Assembly: GCA_030407315.1 (NCBI GenBank)
Contig: JALQPE010002028.1
Location: 186,001-250,000 of the forward strand
Length of the DNA: 64,000 nt
Reading direction: 5' to 3'
Source of the DNA: Asparagopsis taxiformis
Taxonomy: Eukaryota; Rhodophyta; Florideophyceae; Bonnemaisoniales; Bonnemaisoniaceae
The number at the start of each line of letters is the position of its first letter. Position 1 is the stretch's first letter. The notes below the pieces were generated by a model that was not told the origin of the DNA, made no database searches, and worked only from the letters and a program-made list of their open reading frames with translations. Below are positions 9,113 to 17,193 of the stretch, one piece after another. The translations under genes and the position numbers were made by a program.

Positions 9113-9991
9113 ATGCACCTCGCCTTCACGGGCCTCTCGCCCATCCTCATTCGTCGATCCCTCCCCTCGACATCTCTCTCCACACCCGTCCCATTCACCC
9201 CGCCCCACACATCCTTTCTCCCAGCCCATCCACGACTCCATCCAACCATATCCACACCCACACTCACACCCGCCCCATCTCCAGACCGCCCACGCCCCCG
9301 CCATGTCTGCGTAACCGCGCGCGCTCTCCCCACTTCGCACCCCGCCAAACCAACCGTGCTCTCGATTCTCAGCACGATCGTCGGCATCTGCGTGCTGATC
9401 GGCAGCGTTCTCTACAAGATCCCCCAGGTCTTTCGCGTCGTGCGTCGCAAATCTGCCGCTGGCATATCCGTGCTCATGTACGCGCTGGAAACCCTCGGCA
9501 CAACGTTTTCCGCAGTGTACTTTGCACGTCGCGCCTTTCCATTTTCCACTTACGGAGAAACCGTGTTCATCATGGTGCAAAACGTGTTGCTCATGGCCCT
9601 CATCGTCTTCTACGAAAAGTTGCCCCGCATTCCTGCTTTCATTGTCGCCGCACTTTACGCCACTATGCTCCTTTGTCTCTACTCGCCCCTCGTCCCGCTT
9701 CGCATCCTCGTCGTGCTCCAGGTCTGCTCCATTCCGATCCTCAATCTCGCCCGCGTTCCCCAGATTTTGCTCAACTGGCGTCGCAAAAGTACAGGCGAAC
9801 TCTCCCCCATTACCCTTGGCCTACAGTTGCTTGGTAACGTGGCCAGAATTTTCACAACGATCGCTCAGGTGCGTGATCCGTTGATGTTTGGCAGCGTTTG
9901 TATTGCAACTTGTTTTAATTCAACTTTGTTCTTGCAGTGGATCTACTATAGAAAACAGAGCAAAGTTCACACACAAATTCCTAATGCATGA
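9113..9991 (+). CDS. MPDU1-like PQ-loop membrane protein
   Basis: 292 aa. MPDU1/SL15 proteins are needed for use of dolichol-linked mannose and glucose at the ER, and plants also have organellar relatives. The multi-span membrane domain covers residues about 81-280. The two diagnostic PQ-loops are YKIPQVFRVVRRKSAAGIS (PQ at 104-105) and ARVPQILLNWRRKSTGELS (PQ at 216-217). Both have the family's spacing and the basic KS-(A/T)-G tail. The first ~75 residues are Ser/Thr/Pro-rich with few acidic residues, which looks like a plastid transit peptide, so a plastid envelope relative is possible instead of an ER protein. I choose the ATG at 9113. It is convergent with DBP9. Confidence 0.82.
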   Translation: MHLAFTGLSPILIRRSLPSTSLSTPVPFTPPHTSFLPAHPRLHPTISTPTLTPAPSPDRPRPRHVCVTARALPTSHPAKPTVLSILSTIVGICVLIGSVLYKIPQVFRVVRRKSAAGISVLMYALETLGTTFSAVYFARRAFPFSTYGETVFIMVQNVLLMALIVFYEKLPRIPAFIVAALYATMLLCLYSPLVPLRILVVLQVCSIPILNLARVPQILLNWRRKSTGELSPITLGLQLLGNVARIFTTIAQVRDPLMFGSVCIATCFNSTLFLQWIYYRKQSKVHTQIPNA

Positions 9992-10184
9992 TCCCATCAC
10001 CAGCTCTCACATCCACATAAACCTCTGCACTCAACTCACGCCTTCTCACCACCATCACGTGCAATCCGCACTCGCTTCCTCCTAACTCACTAATCTGCAC
10101 ATTATTCAAGCCACAACTCATTCAGCTGCTCTTTTCGCCCTCCGAATACATGTATAGATTTTTGCAACCTCTCGCCTCATTCAC

Positions 10185-12328
10185 TTAACGACCCATTCTA
10201 CGTCGTTTAACCAGCGGATTCGTCGCCGTCTTTTTCCTTTTCGTAATACCGTGTTTGGCTTGGAATCTCGCCCGAGAACTTCCCGCATTTCCTTTCGTCG
10301 TAAAACTTTTCAATGGATCACTTCCCCTATTAGCACCCGCACCAATTCCCCTCTTTCGCTTCGTTTTCGACACTCTCCCCGCCACCCCTGGAGGAACAGT
10401 ATTGCGCAGACCAGGCGGAAGCAAATACGAAGGGATGTGCGCAAGTGCTCTGAAACATTCTTTGCCAGACTCAAATTGTGTTGCAGCGCGTCCAGATCAT
10501 GCGGATTGTCCTCGAAATAATCTTTCAGCTGTTCAGAGTTCACAATCTCTCGTCGCACGTCCGCAAGCCGAGCTCCAACAACACTTCTGTCCGTCACCAA
10601 TCGCAAACAATCTTCTACACGATATCGGAATGCTTCAATTTGATCCATCCGGAACGCCAAAGGCCCAATAGGTACCCCTAGCTCTCTTCCCATCTCCTTG
10701 ACGCTGGTTTCCTGATCGTCATCACACACAAGAGACAAAACTGTGCCTGATTTTCCAGCACGCGCCGTCCGTCCAGCTCTGTGCGTATAGCTCGTCACCG
10801 ATTCTGGTAGGTCAAAATTGAAAACAGCTGCAACATCTCTGAAGTCGACGCCGCGAGACAAACCAAACTCTGCGTCTTTCTCCACTCGTTTCCTCTTCTT
10901 GGTGCGAGAATCCTTTGACAAAGCGCTTTTCTCCTTGTTGGAGCTACTCTTCGATTCGTCCGTTGCAATCAAAATGTCAACGACGCCGGCATTAAACTGT
11001 TCTACACAGTGCATACGAGAGTTTGCTGGTAACTCACTGTTCAGAACTGCAGTTTTCACTTTGAATTGGTCGAGGAAAAGTTTGAGACGGAAGGCGGCAT
11101 TGATATTATTGACAAAGATAAGTACCTTGCCAGTGATAACATTAAGCCGAAGCATTGCATATGTCACAAGATATCGGTCCCGTCGGTTCTTCAGATTTGC
11201 ATAGTAGTGGGATGCACCGGTCGGATCGCCATCCTTCATATCTGCATCCGCTGTAACCTTGATCGTCAGCGGTCGTCGGAGAACAACTCGTCGGAAACTA
11301 TCCATTCCCTCAGCCTCGAGTGTCGCGCTGACAAGAATAGCCTGCGATGTGGAGGGAATATTTGCAAGAGCTTCTCGCGCATCTCCCTCGTAACCATAGC
11401 TTAGAACCAAATCTGCTTCATCCACCACGACAAACTCAACATTTGCGAGAGCACTCTTTCTGTCTCCATCAACAGCGGCGATGATGGACGCTGGAGTGCC
11501 AACCACAACGTTTGCCGTTTGGCTAAACGAAGTACATTCTTCTGTTTTCTCATTTCCAGCTGACTTCCCCTTTTTACCCTTGCTCTTCTTATGGACCTTC
11601 CGGCTGGTTATCGCAGCTACTTGCGTACCTTCAATATACTTACATAATCCCTTGACAACGGCAGTGACCTGCTGTACCAGTTCGCGCGTCGGAACAAGAA
11701 TGACAGCCTTCACACCGGGCTGTTCGTTTCGAGATTGACAAATATGCTGGACAATTGGAACAGCGTACGCAGCGGTTTTACCCGACCCAGTCGGCGCGCT
11801 TACAAGCACATCCCTTCCAGAAAGAGCGGCAGGTATGACTGCAGATTGTACAGGGGTTGGTTTCTTCCACCCCATACGCGTGATTGCACGGTCAACACGA
11901 GGATCTAGAGCCATCTCACTAAAAGTAGAGATGGGTTTGGGTGCATTGCTGTCAATATTCGGCTCGTCCTCATCCGCCTCGCTCTCGGACTCCTCAGACG
12001 AGCTTTCGTCGCTTGACGCATCGCTCGCATCAGATTCGGATACATCGCTATCACTGCCTTCGTCGTTCAAACCCTTTCTCGCCCTTGTTGCTTCTGCGTG
12101 TCCATTTTCCAATTCAGTCCCATTTTGAAGTGAATCTTCTTCATCTAGATCTTCAGAATCTTCTGAATCAGAGTCACTTTCATCGGATTCGTCTCCTCCC
12201 ATGGTTTCCACATCATCATCAACCAAGGAATCGTGTTCTTGTACGGAGATCTTGACTTGCGGTGCCTCTTCCTCTTCTTTTTCAACCTCCGGGAGGCTGA
12301 ATGAAACCCTGCGTGCTTTCTTCTTCAT
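10185..12328 (-). CDS. DBP9: DEAD-box RNA helicase DBP9/DDX56-like, with a one-base frame break
   Basis: DBP9/DDX56 helicases act in the nucleolus on 60S subunit assembly. An acidic N-terminal region (residues about 15-125) precedes a Q-motif (PTPVQSAVIPAAL), APTGSGKT, DEAD in VVVDEADLVL, SAT, and the helicase C motifs GVDFRDV and HRAGRTARAG. After YFEDNPHDLDAL the reading frame changes: frame 1 runs into unrelated residues, while the -1 frame continues with HIPSYLLPPGLRN, DPLKSF and a basic tail to 10185, exactly as in DDX56. The shift lies at 10440-10442 and is explained by one missing base. I therefore annotate one gene across both frames. It shares a divergent region with the creatininase gene. 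Confidence 0.9.
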
Positions 12329-12845
12329 TTAGATATTTGATTGTGTAACAACTGCGAAGAAATTACTCGCTCAGGTTGAGAAGCGACTTGGTTGCGAAAT
12401 CAAACCGTGGTCGTTGTTTTGGGGAACAAAGACTTCAATTGAGTCCGAAACGGTCTCTATTTTTTTGTAAAAAAGTCCGCCGCCGCCGACAGAATTGTTC
12501 GGTAGCCTGGTCCACCGAATGTACAGGCGATGTTTTTCGGAAGTTGTATAGGTAGCCTGCGATTAGCCTACATGAGGGCTTCAAACGCTATCAGCGAGAT
12601 CATACCTGTATCAATTGCAGCGATGCATAGAAAATTGATAATCGCTGATTGGTTGTATCACCTTCTGCTCTATACTCGTTCGTGGAGCTCAGTTTATGCA
12701 TCTCCTAGACACGTCTTCTCAAGCTGCCACTTCAGGACTTTCGCCTTCCTTATAAGAACAGCAAGCGTTGTAGACAATTTCGGCGTGCTCGGCTTCTTTT
12801 GACACTACGTTTAAAACATCAACTGTCAAGGGACCTATTGCATTG
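12329..12845. promoter_or_regulatory. divergent promoter region DBP9 / creatininase-family gene
   Basis: 517 bases. On the plus strand GATTGG lies at 12647-12652 and TATAAG at 12751-12756, 90 bases before the ATG at 12846. A T-tract/A-tract and CCGCCGCCGCC run lies near 12462-12492, close to the DBP9 side. These fit a CCAAT plus TATA promoter for the creatininase gene (inference). Confidence 0.45.
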
Positions 12846-13811
12846 ATGCTGAAATTGAACTCCGAGCGGGAAAGGTCCGCTGCGGAACATCTTGTTCAAT
12901 TCCCGACAATTTTATCGCGTAGGTCACAGACTAGTCTACTCGCGTTTTCTATAATACTCGCCTATGCCGCCAGCCAGGAATTCGATTCAATTCCCAAATG
13001 CTCTTCGCAAACATGTGAACAATCCGTCCTGTGGAAGAACATACCGACGACTGAAATTGCGACAATCAAGGTCGCAGTCTTTCCAGTAGGATCAATTGAA
13101 GGCCACGGGCCGCACCTACCACTTGGGACAGATCTCCTTCTCGCTGAAGCGATCACTATGAATGCAACTACTGGATTGCCTGGTATTGCAGTGCTTCCAG
13201 CAAGTCCATTCGGTGCAAGCTTTGAGCATAGCACATTTCCTGGAACAATTCCAGTGCAAGATTCCCACCTAAACGGGCTATGGGATGATGTGCTGCTAGG
13301 AATTACTCAATCCGGTGTCTCGAAGATTGTCGTTGTGAACGCTCACGGTGGTCAGACGTCAAATGTGGATCTCGCAGTCCGCAAGCGTCGTTTCCAAGAT
13401 AATAAACTTGTTGTCTCGTTTAATATACAGGCCATGATGGCCCAGGCTTGGGGCAGCATTGCCGAGGAAGCAAATTTCTCGGGTGAGGAATTGGTGTATG
13501 GCATCCATGGAGGGCTCATTGAGACGTCTGTCATGCTCCATATTTTCCCATCTCTAGTCAAGTTGAGTAAGATGGAAAAGTTCGCGCCGCGATGGGATGT
13601 CAATGCAGAAAATTTAAGACCCCACGATTCCGTAGTCGCATATGGATGGCAGTCGGAGGATTTGTCTGGATTTGGAGCTGTTGGTGATGCTACGCAGGCA
13701 ACCGCTGAAATTGGTTGTGCCATCTTTGAACGTACGACGACAAAGCTCAGAGCACTACTAACTGACCTTCTGCACACAAACGTTGAGCGAATACTCAACG
13801 TTCCAAGCTAA
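12846..13811 (+). CDS. creatininase-family amidohydrolase, secretory or organellar
   Basis: 321 aa from the ATG at 12846. The creatininase family hydrolyses cyclic or linear amides with a binuclear metal centre; members act on creatinine, formamides and intermediates of cofactor synthesis. The metal and active-site motifs are complete: GSIEGHGPHLPLGTD (about 82-96), VNAHGGQTSN (about 168) and HGGLIETS (about 225). A hydrophobic stretch at about 29-45 (LLAFSIILAYAA) suggests a signal peptide or anchor, and a short Cys-containing segment follows (about 56-62). The substrate cannot be inferred. The 3' end is convergent with the next gene, 58 bases away. Confidence 0.88.
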   Translation: MLKLNSERERSAAEHLVQFPTILSRRSQTSLLAFSIILAYAASQEFDSIPKCSSQTCEQSVLWKNIPTTEIATIKVAVFPVGSIEGHGPHLPLGTDLLLAEAITMNATTGLPGIAVLPASPFGASFEHSTFPGTIPVQDSHLNGLWDDVLLGITQSGVSKIVVVNAHGGQTSNVDLAVRKRRFQDNKLVVSFNIQAMMAQAWGSIAEEANFSGEELVYGIHGGLIETSVMLHIFPSLVKLSKMEKFAPRWDVNAENLRPHDSVVAYGWQSEDLSGFGAVGDATQATAEIGCAIFERTTTKLRALLTDLLHTNVERILNVPS

Positions 13812-13869
13812 GCTCATACTCTTCGGTCAAAATCAAGTGTTATACAAACAACAGCAATGATATAGTTGA

Positions 13870-15324
13870 TTAATCTGATGAATCTCCGTCGCCTTCGTCA
13901 TCATCATCTTCTTCGTCGCTTTCTTCTTCCTCTCTGCTGTGATCCTCTGTAAGCCATTGTCGCAAGTTACTTCGTTCGTTCCTCAATGAATTATTATACT
14001 CTGCTGCCGCAACGACGAATTCCGAGTACTGCAAGGGAAATTCTTCTGCAGATTCGCCACCATCATCTTCCATTGGACTATTTGTCACATCCGATGCAGT
14101 TGCACGTGATTTCCGTTTGCGCTGAACGACAACCTCCATATCTGCTTCACCATTCCCGGAGGCGAGATCTGGTCCTTCGAAGAAATATGAAGGGTAATTT
14201 GGAGTTGGTATACCAAACAACGAATGATAGTCAGCCCGCTTCGCAAATTCGGGTGTACTTTCCACTAGCCAAGTTCCCCTCGCCTTTTCTTCAAATTTCA
14301 AATCTTCCGTAACAAACAATGGTTCATAAGGGTCATCCAAATCACGATCTTCCCAAAGTCTAAGGTACGGGTGCAGCACCGGTCTGAGCGTTTCCAGAGC
14401 TGCCACAGGCGGATTCACTGGAGTGGCAGGTGGGGGTCGACTTGGTGTCCTTCCAACCACGCGGTTAACCGGTGGATTATACTGGGTTCTCGGGACGACA
14501 TGTGGGGTCGTATTCGGCCTTACAGGAACCGGCTGTCGACTCACGCCGAACGCAACATTTTGTTGATATGTATTCTGCACCGGACGTATATTTGAAGGCG
14601 GCGGGTAAGTGGGCGCCGGACGCTGGACCATAGCCGGTGGGGCGACGGGCTGCACCGGGGTCGTTCGAACAGTGCGTGCGGGCTGGATAGGCTGGGTGGT
14701 ATGTGGAGGTGCTGCTGAATAGCGTGCCGCGATCTGCTGCGCGGCTGGTTTCGCTTTCGGTGCAATCGGCAACGAAATTCCAGATTCTGAGATGACATTC
14801 CGTTCTTCGGCAGTTACAGTCCGCTCAATTGCAAATGCAAAGCGCACACCAGGTAGACCGTCAATAACGGCATCGAGCTGGACGACTTGGAACATCCAAG
14901 TTGCAAACGGGACGGATTTGAATGTATCGACCGGAACGAGCGGGCGGTCAATATCTACGCGCACTATTAACACGTGGTCTTGCTCTGCGACTGCAATGTG
15001 TTTCGGGGTCACCAGGGGTAGTGACGTATTCTCCGGCTGGTCCTCGCTTCGCACCCAATGGCGGAGGAAGAATGCGCGCTTTTTAACGTCGACGTCGCGT
15101 GTTAACATGAAGGGTGCTCCGGTTGCGAATCCAGCAAATGTCGGCGCGCCTGGTCGAGCTTTGAGAGTTATGCGGAAGTAGAGGTAGGGCGCACTCTCGC
15201 AGCTCTCGAGATTGGTAGTTAGAGGGCGCCAGCTCAGACTGGAGCTTAGTCTGGAGAAACTAGCTGCTAGAGTGGGGTCCAGTTGGATACGTACCTGCCG
15301 TGGGGATATAACGTAGGGATTCAT
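13870..15324 (-). CDS. unrecognised protein: beta-rich N-domain, Pro-rich linker, acidic tail
   Basis: 484 aa from ATG 15324. Residues 1-180 are predicted beta-rich (for example SAPYLYFRITLKARP and HVLIVRVDIDRPL) and could be a folded domain. Residues about 195-320 are Pro/Thr/Gln-rich. A conserved-looking segment (LWEDRDLDDPYEPLFVTEDL, then SLFGIPTPNYPSYFFEG) covers about 325-395. A basic KRKRKSR patch at about 408, which could be a nuclear localisation signal, is followed by a strongly acidic C-terminus. The layout is typical of a nuclear or chromatin-associated protein, but I do not recognise the family. Confidence 0.75.
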   Translation of the reverse strand: MNPYVISPRQVRIQLDPTLAASFSRLSSSLSWRPLTTNLESCESAPYLYFRITLKARPGAPTFAGFATGAPFMLTRDVDVKKRAFFLRHWVRSEDQPENTSLPLVTPKHIAVAEQDHVLIVRVDIDRPLVPVDTFKSVPFATWMFQVVQLDAVIDGLPGVRFAFAIERTVTAEERNVISESGISLPIAPKAKPAAQQIAARYSAAPPHTTQPIQPARTVRTTPVQPVAPPAMVQRPAPTYPPPSNIRPVQNTYQQNVAFGVSRQPVPVRPNTTPHVVPRTQYNPPVNRVVGRTPSRPPPATPVNPPVAALETLRPVLHPYLRLWEDRDLDDPYEPLFVTEDLKFEEKARGTWLVESTPEFAKRADYHSLFGIPTPNYPSYFFEGPDLASGNGEADMEVVVQRKRKSRATASDVTNSPMEDDGGESAEEFPLQYSEFVVAAAEYNNSLRNERSNLRQWLTEDHSREEEESDEEDDDDEGDGDSSD

Positions 15325-15811
15325 GGTGATTGCTGGGGATCAAAATTGTTCATTGATGGAGTAGAGCGTTTGAATGGAAAGCCCACCACTAGGCAGGCTT
15401 CCGAGCAAGGATTTGATGCCTTGGAAATTGTTCTTCGGTATCGGCAAACAGAACTTTGAGATATAGTAAGTCTTAACGCAGGTTTGGTTGCGAGGGGGTT
15501 AAAGAAGTGAACAGTTGAGATGGTATTTTCTTGAGCTTTCAAACTTGGGAAATGCTTCGATCCCCTGGACAACGTCGATTTAAAATGGATGTCACAAAAA
15601 AAGACAAAAACTCCCGCTCAAACGGGCACTTTCCCTCAGCAGAACAAAAAAGTCAACTTGAATGTTTTTCAAAAAAATATGAACATTAAACGCAATTCCG
15701 CCGCCGCCTTGCCTGGAATTCACCTCAACTCGTACCGGTACTGGCACTGTCCAATCGATCACTCGCAAACCTGTATAAAAGGCAATACCTTTGTGCCGGG
15801 CGAGACTACCA
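15325..15811. promoter_or_regulatory. divergent promoter region; CCAAT and TATA before the ABC gene
   Basis: 487 bases. CCAATC at 15751-15756 and TATAAAA at 15774-15780 lie 61 and 38 bases before the ATG at 15812. A CCGCCGCCGCC-like run near 15698-15710 echoes one upstream of DBP9. The TATA-to-ATG spacing predicts a 5' leader of only a few bases. Confidence 0.55.
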
Positions 15812-17007
15812 ATGCGCGCTGTTCAAGTTGTATCATGGTCTGACGAAAACAGATGCCGCAATGGACACATTGCTCTACAATTCATCCACGCCCCACCATT
15901 GAAGCGCCACCGACACCCCCGATCTCGCCATGCTATAAGTAATGTACCACACTGCTGCAAATCGCCCGACTCTACAGATCGGGACGGTATCATTCTATCA
16001 AATGTGAACTATTGGTGGTCGAATGGCAGACGTGCTCTCGTCGATCTTTCCCTCCGTGTGGAGCCTGGTGAGTTGGCAATGATCGTCGGCAGAAACGGCT
16101 GCGGCAAAAGTACATTGCTTCGTACGGCACGTGGATTACTCGAACCTGGATCTGGCGAGGTTTTCCTTGAAGAGCCCTGTAGTTTTGTGCACCAGAAACC
16201 GGACATGCAGATCGTCATGCCCACGATCGGCTGGGATATCAGCATGTCGGTGCAAGCGGACGATGAAAAAGAAGTGAAAGAGCGTGTCAAAGAAGCCTTG
16301 ACATCAGTCGGCCTGGTACCGCCCGAGGATTTCATGGATGTCTCTTCACATAGACTTAGTGGGGGACAAAAACAGCGTGCAGTCGTTGCGGCAGCATTAG
16401 CTCGTGAGCCGAGAACGATTTTGTTTGACGAGGTTACTGCAAGCATGGATGCTGTGAGCAAATTGGACCTTATTGAAAGAATACGTGCCATTGTTGACGA
16501 GAGGCGAATTGCATCTTTGTGGTACGTTGTATTTACATGTTAAGTTTTTTGGATTTTAGTTGTTGCATTCTTCGAAGGCCGCCTGGAGATTTCATGTTTC
16601 GGCATTATTCACCTCCGGTCGTCGGCTCAAAATGGGTGCTAGAGAAACTTTTACGAGGACGTGTTGCTGCAAGCGTGATATTTCCACACCTTGACAGTGT
16701 CAATTTCCCCTCATACATTCCTTGACGGTTGAAAGACGTTAGAACTGTGAGACATCTGACACTAATTCTTTTTCTCTGGACGTTCCATAGGGTAACACAT
16801 CTGCTCGATGAACTTGACTACGCAGACACTATAATAATGTAAGTGATCATTCACCTCGATGTCGCAAGAATCAGATGTTGCAGGGTGGCAGGACTAACGT
16901 TTCCGATATCTCAATCGATACCTTGTAGAATGGAAGACGGTAGAATCATCTCGAAGGGACCTAGAGTTGTAATGATGCCTGCAGTTTATGAAATGCAAGA
17001 CGCCTAG
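15812..17007 (+). CDS. plastid ABC transporter ATPase, ABCI11/EcfA (CbiO) type, three exons
   Basis: Exons 15812-16521, 16791-16838 and 16929-17007 give 278 aa. ABCI11-type ATPases are plastid relatives of the bacterial ECF/cobalt transporter ATPase. Seen: Walker A GRNGCGKST, the CbiO-type Q-loop HQKPDMQIVMPT, signature LSGGQKQR, and Walker B TILFDEVT. Splicing restores SLWVTHLLDEL, with the H-loop in exon 2, and MEDGRIISKG in exon 3. The match with the plant ABCI11 end (ALWVTH-LEEL-YAD) supports both introns. Introns begin GTACGT and GTAAGT and end TAG. Without splicing the frame stops at 16543. The N-terminal ~60 residues are basic and lack acidic clusters, as in a transit peptide. Exon 2 is only 48 bases. 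Confidence 0.9.
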
Positions 17008-17193
17008 TTCGTAAACAGTGTGAACTATATTAAGTAATTTCATGAAGTGATTAGTTGACCTCGAATACAAGTTCTACAATCAACCTTGCCTACTTAGTAT
17101 CAATCCGTACCTCATCATCATTTTATGAAAAACTCTAAAAGTTGACATATAGCAGTTCCGGAAAACATAACTTGGCCATTGTCAGGCACTCAA

